DNA from: Bacteroidia bacterium
Lineage (GTDB): Bacteria > Bacteroidota > Bacteroidia > JABDFU01
Assembly: GCA_020849195.1 (NCBI GenBank)
Contig: JADLGT010000300.1
Span: 1-9,467, forward strand
Reading direction: 5' to 3'
Length of the DNA stretch: 9,467 nt
Below are positions 1-6,326 of the stretch, piece by piece (the stretch's first letter is position 1; each line of letters starts with the position of its first letter). The notes under the pieces are model-generated. The model was not told where the DNA came from. It worked only from the letters and a program-made list of their open reading frames with translations, and made no database searches. The translations under genes and the position numbers were made by a program.

Positions 1-152
1 TCAATCTTTTTTCCGCTGTTAAGATAGCGGTTGACTTCTTGGACAACTGTAGTCGTATGTATCAAACTGCTGACGAGAACATTTGCATCAACTTGGTGTT
101 GCTGACCGTCAAATTTTATTTTAAAATCGTTATCCTTTACAATTGCTTCCAT
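1..152 (-). CDS. Partial hypothetical protein, N-terminal 50 residues
   Basis: Reading leftward from the ATG at 150-152, the frame stays open to the window edge for 50 codons. The protein begins MEAIVKDNDFKIKFDGQQ and continues through HQVDANVLVSSLIHTT to NRYLNSGKKI. It is a mixed charged and hydrophobic, probably cytoplasmic sequence, with no signal peptide or membrane span. It resembles the start of a small conserved Bacteroidota protein that I know only as hypothetical (pattern: an FxIxxDGxxHxVD opening followed by a helix ending in QEVN). I cannot give a function. A perfect TAnnTTTG box lies 6 nt before the ATG, and a probable terminator separates it from the histidine kinase upstream, so it is likely its own transcription unit. 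The C-terminal part is outside the window. The gene is probable but short in view. Confidence 0.6.
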   Translation of the reverse strand, partial: MEAIVKDNDFKIKFDGQQHQVDANVLVSSLIHTTTVVQEVNRYLNSGKKI

Positions 153-158
153 CGTGGA

Positions 159-166
159 CAAATCTA
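159..166 (-). promoter_or_regulatory. Bacteroidota -7 box (TAGATTTG) for the partial gene at 1-152
   Basis: The minus strand reads TAGATTTG, a perfect TAnnTTTG match ending 6 nt before the ATG at 152. I find no clear TTTG -33 element at the expected 17-21 nt spacing. If used, transcription would begin at or within a few bases of the start codon. Confidence 0.45.
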
Positions 167-222
167 TAGGTTTTCTAATTATAACCGATTCATCAATTTT
201 TAGTTTTCAACAACAACCGACT

Positions 223-248
223 AAAAAGGCAGGAATACCACCGCTGCC
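223..248 (-). terminator. Probable intrinsic terminator after the histidine kinase gene
   Basis: On the minus strand GGCAG (248-244) and CTGCC (232-228) form a 5-bp GC-rich stem around an 11-nt loop, followed directly by TTTTT (227-223). It lies about 55 nt beyond the kinase stop codon and before the promoter of the partial gene at 1-152. The stem is short and the loop large, so it is a moderate call. Confidence 0.45.
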
Positions 249-301
249 AATAAATAGCTCGAACAAAAGGGCTACGCAATAGTAGTCAATAGCTATCCAA
301 T

Positions 302-1273
302 TCATCTTCTGAACTCAATCCTAAAAATTGTTCCTTTGGGCTTATTGTCGGTAATTGAAATTATTCCGCCATGCTCTTCAACCAAATGTTTTACAATATA
401 CAAACCCAAGCCTGTCCCTCTGCTTGTTCGCGTTTCTTCGTTACCTATTCTGTAAAACTTTTCGAATACATTTATTTTTTCATCGTTACTTATGCCAATC
501 CCTTCATCGGCAATACTCAATATTACTTTTTTATTTTCTTCTTTCAGCTCAATTTTTATTTGCGATTCTATTGCAGAATATTTGCAGGCATTGTCAATGA
601 GGTTAATTATAATTGAAGCGAAATTTGTTGTGTCAATTTTAAAAATAATACCGGGCTGAATATCGGATAGTATTTTATGGATAGGTGCTACTCCTTGTTT
701 CGACAGCAATTGGGTTAAATATTCCGAAATATCAGTATGTTTTAAATGAAGTATAAAATTATTTTTTTCAATCTGCGCGGCAGTTAAAATATTTTCGACC
801 AGGGCATTCAAGCGGTCGGTGTCGACAACCGCATTTTGCAGTATTTCTTTTTGTTTTTCCCTGTCAATGTCGCGCAGAAGGAGTGTTTCTAATTGTAAGC
901 GAGCTGATGCAATAGGCGATTTTAATTCGTGCGTAACCGAAAGCAAAAAATTGGTTTGCTGCTGTGCAAGCTGTGTTTCTTTTTTAAAGGTCTGTCTCAC
1001 TCTTATAATCCCGAAAAGCAGCAATGCGAAAAAAACAGTGCCCTCGCCAATTACCATGAACCTCTTTTTGTTGAGGTCGGCATGCAGCGATCTACCCAAC
1101 TGTTCGGCTTCAACAGGGCTATTTGATTTCAGCAATGATGTTTCTGTTTTCAAACGTGTTATTTCTGTATTCAGGTTGAGCATGAGGTAGCTCCACCATG
1201 TAAATTGAAGCAGCACATATACAATGAGCAGGTAAAACCCTAATAGAGAAACCGGCTTTTTATCGGATGTCAT
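302..1273 (-). CDS. Membrane sensor histidine kinase (orphan in this window)
   Basis: A 323-residue two-component sensor kinase of the inner membrane. Membrane segments lie at about residues 9-32 and 73-91 and flank a short external part of roughly 40 residues that is helical and charged, with no recognisable sensor fold. A HisKA domain follows, with the H-box SVTHELKSP and phospho-acceptor His115. The HATPase_c domain has the N-box NLIDNACKYS (224-233), G1 box DEGIGI (256-261), F box FEKFYR (270-275) and G2 box RGTGLGLYIVK (285-295), so all catalytic motifs are intact. There is no HAMP or PAS domain. Such kinases usually sit next to an OmpR-type regulator, but downstream there is a terminator and an unrelated gene, and upstream is the divergent fic gene. 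The partner regulator must be elsewhere. The start is the only Met before the first membrane segment, and a perfect -7 box ends 4 nt before it. The signal sensed is unknown. Confidence 0.93.
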   Translation of the reverse strand: MTSDKKPVSLLGFYLLIVYVLLQFTWWSYLMLNLNTEITRLKTETSLLKSNSPVEAEQLGRSLHADLNKKRFMVIGEGTVFFALLLFGIIRVRQTFKKETQLAQQQTNFLLSVTHELKSPIASARLQLETLLLRDIDREKQKEILQNAVVDTDRLNALVENILTAAQIEKNNFILHLKHTDISEYLTQLLSKQGVAPIHKILSDIQPGIIFKIDTTNFASIIINLIDNACKYSAIESQIKIELKEENKKVILSIADEGIGISNDEKINVFEKFYRIGNEETRTSRGTGLGLYIVKHLVEEHGGIISITDNKPKGTIFRIEFRR

Positions 1274-1277
1274 ATTT

Positions 1278-1285
1278 CAAATTTA
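1278..1285 (-). promoter_or_regulatory. Bacteroidota -7 box (TAAATTTG) for the histidine kinase
   Basis: The minus strand reads TAAATTTG followed by AAAT and then the kinase ATG, so the box ends 4 nt before the start codon. A TTG at 1304-1302 lies 16 nt further upstream and could be a slightly close -33 element. Initiation from this box would give a leaderless kinase mRNA. Confidence 0.45.
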
Positions 1286-1437
1286 ATGATAAAATATGTC
1301 TCAATATTAGCTCCTCCTTTACAAATCTTACATCTCCCATAATTTATTTTTGTACTTTAGAAAACGAATTTTTAGCCACAACTTCCGGGTGCAGTGTGAA
1401 CTTGAACCTTTCTGAATGAAACGAACATTGAAAAACT

Positions 1438-1445
1438 TATCTTTG
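1438..1445 (+). promoter_or_regulatory. Bacteroidota -7 box (TATCTTTG) for fic
   Basis: TATCTTTG matches TAnnTTTG perfectly and ends 4 nt before the fic ATG at 1450. The TGA at 1444-1446 is an in-frame stop, so the fic frame cannot begin further upstream. No convincing TTTG -33 element is seen at normal spacing. With initiation 5-8 nt beyond the box, the mRNA would start at or just inside the ATG. Confidence 0.4.
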
Positions 1446-1449
1446 AAGC

Positions 1450-2031
1450 ATGGACGATAATACAAGTTGGACACCTTCACTAGATGAAAACAAGTTAGGA
1501 CTGACCGATAAAAACCATATCAATGAGTATGAGGCAAAAGGAATTGCTACGGCTGAAATTTTCGTTTTCGGACTTGATAGTGATACTCCGTTTTCAACCC
1601 AGCTTCTTTTAGAAATTCATCGTGTTATGTTTAACGAACTTTATGATTGGGCAGGAAAGTGGCGGACAAATCAAGTTACAGTCGGTCAGCTCACACCGCC
1701 GGAACCTAATCATGTTTTGCATCTCATGTATCAGTTTATTGATAACTTGAACTATAAAGTTTCACACTCAACGACTTCACAAGAGCATATAGAAACGCTG
1801 GCATTTGCTCACTACGAATTTGTTCGTATTCATCCGTTCAACAATGGTAACGGTAGGACAGGACGCATTTTAATGAACCTCGTTGCACTGAAGTTTGGTT
1901 ACAAACCGCTTGAACTTTATCACCGAGAAGGCGACAGCTGTAAAATTTATATTGATGCAATGAAGTCCGCCGATAAAGGAAACTTTGGACCATTAACGAC
2001 TTTGATTAGAAAAGAAATAACCACCTTTTAA
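1450..2031 (+). CDS. Fic-domain protein (Fido superfamily), candidate toxin
   Basis: A 193-residue single-domain Fic protein, a family that usually transfers AMP or another phosphate-containing moiety to target proteins. The core begins near NEYEAKGI (25-32). WAGKWR (67-72) and a flap-like VGQLTPPEP stretch (78-86) follow, then the active-site loop HPFNNGNGRTGR (128-139) with catalytic His128 and the two arginines Arg136 and Arg139. The C-terminal YIDAMKSADKGNFGPL resembles the tail of mobile mystery protein B-like Fic proteins. In the HxFx(D/E)GNGRxxR consensus, the metal-binding acidic position is Asn132 here. I see no (S/T)xxxE(G/N) inhibitory motif at either end, so autoinhibition within the chain is not evident, and a separate antitoxin would be expected. 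The convergent 64-residue ORF that overlaps its last 39 bases is a candidate. No Xre regulator or DNA-transfer gene is adjacent. The Fic assignment is firm; the toxin role and substrate are inference. Confidence 0.92.
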   Translation: MDDNTSWTPSLDENKLGLTDKNHINEYEAKGIATAEIFVFGLDSDTPFSTQLLLEIHRVMFNELYDWAGKWRTNQVTVGQLTPPEPNHVLHLMYQFIDNLNYKVSHSTTSQEHIETLAFAHYEFVRIHPFNNGNGRTGRILMNLVALKFGYKPLELYHREGDSCKIYIDAMKSADKGNFGPLTTLIRKEITTF

Positions 2032-2187
2032 TTCCTGTTCCTTCAACAATGACAAAACAATCTCTTCAACTTTCAGCATTGGCACTTGTTGGTTCTCTAA
2101 CGACATTGTTGAGAACACCGTTTTCGTCAGTACTTGAGCCAAGAAGTTTTTCTCTTTCAGTTGTGGATATTTATCGTAGAATTTCAT
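1993..2187 (-). CDS. Small 64-residue protein, candidate VbhA-like Fic antitoxin
   Basis: This minus-strand ORF starts at the ATG at 2187-2185 and reads MKFYDKYPQLKEKNF, ending ...KGGYFFSNQSR. A TTG four codons upstream is a less likely start. Residues 27-32 are TMSLEN, which fits the (S/T)xxxE(G/N) motif by which class I Fic antitoxins place a glutamate against the second arginine of the Fic loop. Predicted helices before (residues 8-30) and after it (38-53, KVEEIVLSLLKEQE) fit a small helical antitoxin. The last 13 codons, counting the stop, overlap the 3' end of fic on the other strand. Known class I antitoxins lie just upstream of their toxin in the same direction, so the arrangement is unusual. 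A TTG-N20-TAnnTTTG promoter precedes it. The motif is short and could occur by chance. Gene reality is likely; the antitoxin role is a hypothesis. Confidence 0.6.
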   Translation of the reverse strand: MKFYDKYPQLKEKNFLAQVLTKTVFSTMSLENQQVPMLKVEEIVLSLLKEQELKGGYFFSNQSR

Positions 2188-2196
2188 TTGTGCAGG

Positions 2197-2228
2197 CAAA
2201 GGTAAAAAGTTTTTTCCCTCTTATCAAT
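2197..2228 (-). promoter_or_regulatory. Bacteroidota promoter for the 64-residue ORF
   Basis: The minus strand has ATTG at 2228-2225, a 20-nt spacer, then a perfect TAnnTTTG box (TACCTTTG, 2204-2197). The box ends 9 nt before the ATG at 2187. This is the best complete -33/-7 pair in the window and supports the small minus-strand gene. The predicted leader is only about 2-4 nt. Confidence 0.5.
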
Positions 2229-2294
2229 TGTCCTACAAAACTTGTAACTACTGAACTTCGAATCAACAGCGAGCCAACAGCTAACATCAGCTTA

Positions 2295-2318
2295 AATGAA
2301 GTTTTTAAAAACTTCATT
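2295..2318. repeat. Perfect 24-bp AT-rich palindrome
   Basis: AATGAAGTTTTT at 2295-2306 is followed directly by its exact reverse complement at 2307-2318, with no loop. Counting one bulged base, pairing extends outward to 2291-2321. It lies between the promoter of the minus-strand small ORF and the divergent aspS gene, about 100 bp before the aspS ATG. It could be an operator for a dimeric regulator, a cruciform or a weak hairpin. No T-run follows it, so a classic terminator is less likely. The rest of the 2205-2419 gap shows no further gene and no perfect -7 box for aspS. Confidence 0.6.
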
Positions 2319-2419
2319 AAGCCCTTATCCGTTTATGAAACTTTTTCGTATTAATACTGCTGAAGAAGAAAAATAAAATTATATATCTAAAATGTTCTAA
2401 AAAAATTAAGTGAAACAAT

Positions 2420-4165
2420 ATGTTACGTACACACACCTGCGGAGAACTTAGTATTAAACACATAAACACAACTGTAACCTTGTGCGGATGGGTACAAAAA
2501 TCGCGCGACTTAGGTGGCATGACTTTTATTGATTTGCGCGACCGCTATGGCATAACTCAATTAGTTTTTAATATAGAAACTAATAAAACGTTATGCGAAC
2601 AGGCACGCCAACTCGGTCGCGAATTTGTTATTAAAGCAACCGGAAAAGTAACCGAACGCAGCAATAAAAACACAAAAATACCTACCGGCGAAATTGAAAT
2701 TATTGTTGACTCTATCGACATTCTAACTCCAGCATCCAATCCGCCGTTTACCATTGAAGACAATACTGACGGTGGCGATGAGTTGCGAATGAAATACCGT
2801 TACCTCGATTTGCGCCGTAGCCCCGTTCGCGAGGCACTTGAACTAAGACATAAACTGGCAATGGCCACCCGCAACTATTTGGCCGGAATTGGTTTTCTTG
2901 AAGTTGAAACTCCTGTGCTAATTAAATCTACTCCCGAAGGTGCGCGCGATTTTGTGGTTCCTTCGCGCATGAACCTCGGCACATTTTATGCACTACCACA
3001 ATCGCCACAAACATTCAAGCAACTGCTGATGGTGGGCGGATTCGATAAATATTTCCAAATTGTAAAATGTTTCCGCGATGAAGACTTGCGTGCCGACCGC
3101 CAACCCGAATTTACGCAGATAGACTGTGAAATGAGTTTTGTTGAACGCGAAGACATACTTCGAACATTTGAAGGAATGATACGTAATTTGTTCAAAACAG
3201 TTAAAGGCATCGATATTCCGGAATTGCCACGCATAACCTATGCCGATGCCATAAAATATTATGGTAGCGACAAACCCGATACCCGGTTTGAAATGAAATT
3301 TGTTGAGTTAACAAATCTTGTAAAAGGAAAAAATTTTAAAGTGTTCGACAGCGCCGAATTAATTGTTGGTATTTGTGCTAAAGGCTGTGCAGAATATACT
3401 CGCAAACAATTAGACGAGTTGACTGAATTTGTAAAACGCCCGCAGATTGGCGCAAGTGGGCTTATTTATGCCCGTTACCAAAACGACGGTACAATTAAAT
3501 CCAGTGTTGATAAGTTTTTTAGCACAGACGAATTGAAAAAGTGGACCGAAGCATTTGCAGCGCAACCCGGCGACCTCTTGTTGATACTTGCCGGCGAGCA
3601 GAATAAAATACGCAAAGCACTTAACGAATTGCGTCTTGAGATGGGCGAACGAATGGGCTTGCGCGATAAAAATAAATTTTCTTGTCTGTGGATAGTTGAT
3701 TTTCCACTACTCGAATGGAATGAAGAGCAGCAGCGTTGGTTTGCCATGCACCATCCGTTTACCTCGCCTAATCCAAATGATATAAGTTTGCTTGACACTA
3801 ACCCGGGTAAGGTTTGTGCGAATGCTTACGACATGGTAATAAATGGTGTTGAAGTGGGAGGCGGATCAATACGCATTCATAATAAAGAGTTGCAGAAAAA
3901 AATATTTTCAAAACTTGGTTTTACTGATGAAGAAGCCCACGAACAATTTGGATTTTTAATGACTGCCTTTGAATATGGAGCGCCTCCGCATGGCGGTATC
4001 GCTTTTGGTTTCGACCGACTCTGCTCATTGTTTGGCGGTGTCGAGTCTATCCGCGATTTTATTGCATTCCCGAAAAATAATTCCGGTCGCGATGTAATGA
4101 TTGACGCTCCTTCAAAAATAAACGAAGTGCAATTAAAAGAATTGAATATAAAATCCTTATTGTAA
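2420..4165 (+). CDS. aspS: Aspartyl-tRNA synthetase (AspRS)
   Basis: A 581-residue class IIb synthetase that charges tRNA-Asp with aspartate in the cytoplasm, at the normal length for bacterial AspRS. An N-terminal OB-fold anticodon-binding domain covers about 1-105. The catalytic core contains STPEGARDF (170-178), QSPQ (194-197) and motif 2 [18 protein letters not shown] (218-235). The bacterial GAD insertion domain covers about 280-410. AMHHPF (442-447) precedes motif 3, GIAFGFDRL (526-534), with the ATP-binding arginine at 533. Leu31 in SRDLGG is the residue type seen in discriminating AspRS; non-discriminating enzymes such as the Pseudomonas one have His there, so this enzyme probably charges only tRNA-Asp. 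The ATG is preceded by an A-rich leader without a Shine-Dalgarno sequence, as is usual in this phylum. It stands alone on the plus strand, and its stop is 18 nt from the end of the convergent secreted-protein gene. Nothing is missing or odd. Confidence 0.98.
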   Translation: MLRTHTCGELSIKHINTTVTLCGWVQKSRDLGGMTFIDLRDRYGITQLVFNIETNKTLCEQARQLGREFVIKATGKVTERSNKNTKIPTGEIEIIVDSIDILTPASNPPFTIEDNTDGGDELRMKYRYLDLRRSPVREALELRHKLAMATRNYLAGIGFLEVETPVLIKSTPEGARDFVVPSRMNLGTFYALPQSPQTFKQLLMVGGFDKYFQIVKCFRDEDLRADRQPEFTQIDCEMSFVEREDILRTFEGMIRNLFKTVKGIDIPELPRITYADAIKYYGSDKPDTRFEMKFVELTNLVKGKNFKVFDSAELIVGICAKGCAEYTRKQLDELTEFVKRPQIGASGLIYARYQNDGTIKSSVDKFFSTDELKKWTEAFAAQPGDLLLILAGEQNKIRKALNELRLEMGERMGLRDKNKFSCLWIVDFPLLEWNEEQQRWFAMHHPFTSPNPNDISLLDTNPGKVCANAYDMVINGVEVGGGSIRIHNKELQKKIFSKLGFTDEEAHEQFGFLMTAFEYGAPPHGGIAFGFDRLCSLFGGVESIRDFIAFPKNNSGRDVMIDAPSKINEVQLKELNIKSLL

Positions 4166-4183
4166 GATTGGTTGCATTACGAG

Positions 4184-4831
4184 TTAATCTACCGCTCTTT
4201 GTTTCTTTATAATCTCGTCGAGCACTTTTTGATGCTCTTCAATCTCTTTTTTCTTATCGCTGATTTTATCTTTATTTACCGAAATGTTTCGTTCGGCATC
4301 TGTAATTTTTTTCTTATAATTTTCAATATCATCTGCTAAACCGGCATTGTCTTTTACTAAACCATCGTGTTGTTTTTGTAATTTTTCATGTGCCCGCTGC
4401 GCATCTTTCAATTTATCTTCAATTGATTCTTTTGTGCAATTTGTTGCAAAATCTTTAACAATTCGTTTTCCCTCACTCATGTAGGATGAACGGTCGGGCG
4501 TTTTCGCCTCCGCCGTTGCAATAGGGTCGAACACAACCATTAATTTTACCTCTCCATCTCTTATTTTTTCAAGTGTAGCAGTAACATCAAACGAGCCTCC
4601 GTTGAACATTGATTTAATAACTGCGCCCTTGGCCTCTACTTTACTGCGGCTTACATCTACTTTAGCGTCGTACTTTTTCATGAGTGATTTCCAATCTTTA
4701 GCAATCTCATCGGCATCGGTATCATAAATAGTAGTTACTATGGCATCGCCCGATTCGCTAACCGAAATTTTTTGAGCAGACACTTGCGTGAGTAACATAA
4801 CAAATAACAGAAGTGTGATGAATTTTTTCAT
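4184..4831 (-). CDS. Secreted coiled-coil protein of unknown function
   Basis: A 215-residue protein with a clear Sec signal peptide, MKKFITLLLFVMLLTQVSA, with likely cleavage after Ala19 and a mature protein starting at Gln20. It therefore acts in the periplasm or at the envelope. Residues about 25-130 form a small globular region with beta-like segments (SFDVTATLEKI, EVKLMVVFDP). Residues about 136-212 are a long, highly charged heptad-like helix rich in Lys, Asp and Glu, predicted to be a coiled coil. It resembles a conserved Bacteroidota family that I know only as hypothetical. The start lies 6 nt after the stop of the DUF502 gene upstream, so the two are almost certainly co-transcribed and may work together at the envelope. 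It has a single cysteine (132) and no lipobox. No terminator is visible in the 18 nt before the convergent aspS. Confidence 0.85.
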   Translation of the reverse strand: MKKFITLLLFVMLLTQVSAQKISVSESGDAIVTTIYDTDADEIAKDWKSLMKKYDAKVDVSRSKVEAKGAVIKSMFNGGSFDVTATLEKIRDGEVKLMVVFDPIATAEAKTPDRSSYMSEGKRIVKDFATNCTKESIEDKLKDAQRAHEKLQKQHDGLVKDNAGLADDIENYKKKITDAERNISVNKDKISDKKKEIEEHQKVLDEIIKKQRAVD

Positions 4832-4837
4832 GTTGTT

Positions 4838-5422
4838 TTAGTTTTGAGGTTCGTCAATATCCGTAACGCCGCCCGACACAATAAATTTCATTACTTCGGC
4901 CGATGTAGCATCTACCGGAGTTACATTTTCTTTTGGCGTAATTAATAAAACTCCCGAAAAAGCATACGAGTGTGGCATATATACCGCCACCTTTCCGGCA
5001 GGTATCGATAAATTAGAAAGATCGGTTTGAGTAATAAAACCCAATTGCTGGTTTCCGGTTTGTTTGTTTACAAGCACAAGGACAGGTTTATCAAACTTCT
5101 TTTTACTTCCTAAAAATGCCGAAAGCAAATCTTTTACAGATGAATAAATTGTTTTAATGAACGAAGTTCGTTCAATAGTACGATCGATAACCAGCATAAA
5201 CGATTGAAACACCAAGCTGGAGGCCAACATTCCTATAAGAACAACCACTACTATTACTCCTAAAAACCCGATAAGTGGATCGAAATAAGGGTTTATTTTT
5301 ATGCCTAAAGAATGAAGAACGGAGCCTACTTTATTAAAAATAAACACCAATATGTAAAGCGTAATAAAAAGCGGAGCCGCAGTAAGTAATCCTTGTATAA
5401 AATACCTGATAAACTTTTTCAT
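4838..5422 (-). CDS. DUF502 family inner-membrane protein
   Basis: A 194-residue membrane protein of the DUF502 family (Pfam PF04367), whose function is unknown. Two hydrophobic segments, at about residues 10-32 (GLLTAAPLFITLYILVFIF) and 50-75 (LIGFLGVIVVVVLIGMLASS), sit at the N-terminus. They are followed by the family signature TIYSSVKDLLSAF (91-103), then a soluble beta-rich C-terminal domain with VLVLVNKQTGNQQLGFIT and VAVYMPHSYAFSGVLLITP. Length and order are typical of the family. It is the first gene of a two-gene minus-strand unit with the secreted coiled-coil protein 6 nt downstream. The start is an ATG with Lys-Lys directly before the first membrane segment. A one-mismatch -7 box lies 23 nt upstream. 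Confidence 0.92.
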   Translation of the reverse strand: MKKFIRYFIQGLLTAAPLFITLYILVFIFNKVGSVLHSLGIKINPYFDPLIGFLGVIVVVVLIGMLASSLVFQSFMLVIDRTIERTSFIKTIYSSVKDLLSAFLGSKKKFDKPVLVLVNKQTGNQQLGFITQTDLSNLSIPAGKVAVYMPHSYAFSGVLLITPKENVTPVDATSAEVMKFIVSGGVTDIDEPQN

Positions 5423-5445
5423 AATATTTTTGAGTGCAACAGCGT

Positions 5446-5453
5446 AAAGGTAT
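5446..5453 (-). promoter_or_regulatory. Possible -7 box (TACCTTTA) for the DUF502 gene
   Basis: The minus strand reads TACCTTTA, one mismatch from TAnnTTTG, 23 nt before the DUF502 ATG. An upstream ATTG (5470-5467) is only 13 nt away, shorter than usual. It is plausible from its position only. Confidence 0.3.
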
Positions 5454-5490
5454 GAATAAACTTTGGCAATTTTTTTGCTTGTGCTTTTGC

Positions 5491-5517
5491 CTTTTGAATT
5501 TTTGCTTTTGAATTTTT
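5491..5517. repeat. Short tandem direct repeat in a T-rich intergenic region
   Basis: CTTTTGAATTTTT occurs at 5491-5503 and again at 5505-5517, a period of 14 nt, within a T-rich stretch (5471-5520) between the divergent DUF502 and 5579 genes. It may be simple low-complexity drift; no role is evident. Confidence 0.5.
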
Positions 5518-5578
5518 TCTTAATTCATATCGCTGAAAGATTTTGTATATTTATGAAAGCCTTTTCACTTCTATACTT

Positions 5579-6151
5579 ATGGATAAAAATCAAATACGAA
5601 AAGATATTGAAAGTTTGATTGACAATATAAAAGTGCATTTCGATAATGCCTTAGATCACGACCACATACCCCAACTCGAACTCGAAACCATTGTAAACAA
5701 AATTGAAAAGCTCCATCAAAAAGCAATTATTTTACATTACCTGAACGAAAGACACTCAATAGAATTAATGGATGATTCGGATAATAAAGTAACAACAAAT
5801 ACAGACTCTTCATCGCAAGCCCCCGTTCAAACAGATTTATTTGGCAGTACAGTAGTTTCAAAAACTTCGTCTTCAACCACCGCCAAATCTGCACTGCTAT
5901 CGGAAAAAAAACAAGAACCAATTACCGATATAAATACAGCTATTGGAATTAATGAAAAATTCCAATTTATAAATGAATTATTCGAAGGAAATATGAATGA
6001 ATATACTGCTGCCATTAGTCAACTGAACAATTATGCTTCGCTTGCCGAAGCCCAGTCATACCTCAATAGCATTATGGAAATTTATAAATGGAAAGACGGA
6101 AATCCTGTTTCAGAAAAATTTATAAAAATTGTAAGAAGAAAATTGTTGTGA
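5579..6151 (+). CDS. Conserved Bacteroidota cytoplasmic protein of unknown function
   Basis: A 190-residue protein counted from the ATG at 5579 (MDKNQIRKDIESL). The frame also opens 12 codons earlier at a TTG, but those codons lie over a promoter-like TATATTTA, so the ATG is preferred. The N-terminal part (about 1-60) is helical and charged. Residues about 65-115 are a low-complexity Ser/Thr-rich linker. The C-terminal domain (118-190) contains DINTAIGINEKFQFINELF and a helix pair ending KFIKIVRRKLL. This C-terminal domain with its AIGINEKF...INELF core is one I recognise from many Bacteroidota hypothetical proteins, with no known function. There is no signal peptide or membrane span. The gene stands alone, divergent from DUF502 and convergent with the lipoprotein gene. 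Confidence 0.85.
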   Translation: MDKNQIRKDIESLIDNIKVHFDNALDHDHIPQLELETIVNKIEKLHQKAIILHYLNERHSIELMDDSDNKVTTNTDSSSQAPVQTDLFGSTVVSKTSSSTTAKSALLSEKKQEPITDINTAIGINEKFQFINELFEGNMNEYTAAISQLNNYASLAEAQSYLNSIMEIYKWKDGNPVSEKFIKIVRRKLL

Positions 6152-6219
6152 GTTGCTGGCTTCGAAGCAGCGTCTTCAAACTTTGAACACCAGAATAGAG
6201 ACCCCAAAAATTAATTTAT

Positions 6220-6239
6220 TCAAAAAAGTGTTTTTTTGA
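6220..6239. terminator. Probable bidirectional terminator hairpin between convergent genes
   Basis: TCAAAAAA (6220-6227) pairs with TTTTTTGA (6232-6239) around a GTGT loop, giving an A-rich stem on one side and a T-rich stem on either strand's 3' side. It sits between the stops of the 5579-6151 gene and the 6327-6914 gene. The stem has almost no G-C pairs, so it may be weak. A second small hairpin, GCT/AGC around GCTTCGAAGC (6154-6170), lies closer to the plus-strand stop but has no T-run. Confidence 0.45.
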
Positions 6240-6326
6240 TCCTTGTACAACTATTTTATAAAGAAAAATTGTTGCAATAAAACAGCGTTCGTTTCTCTAT
6301 CTTTTATTTTTGGAACTTGTGGCTGA

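Noticed and set aside
819..1190. Plus-strand 123-codon ORF opposite the histidine kinase
   Set aside because: Cys/Ser-rich translation typical of antisense to a real gene; the kinase motifs on the minus strand are decisive.
1416..1460. 14-codon ORF (MKRTLKNLSLKHGR) overlapping the fic start as a possible upstream antitoxin
   Set aside because: Too short, with no (S/T)xxxE(G/N) motif and a stop directly before its ATG. It is better explained as leader sequence.
2188..2199. TTG start four codons upstream for the 64-residue ORF
   Set aside because: The TTG is part of the predicted -7 box, and an ATG follows in frame at 2187. The ATG is the simpler start.
2049..2354. Plus-strand 101-codon ORF after fic
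   Set aside because: It lies opposite the more convincing minus-strand 64-residue ORF. Its Ser/Leu-rich translation looks like an antisense shadow, and its end runs through the palindrome and AT-rich aspS leader.
5543..5578. TTG start 12 codons before the ATG of the 5579 gene
   Set aside because: The extension reads YIYESLFTSIL, overlaps a TATATTTA promoter-like stretch, and precedes a typical MDKNQIRKDIESL start.
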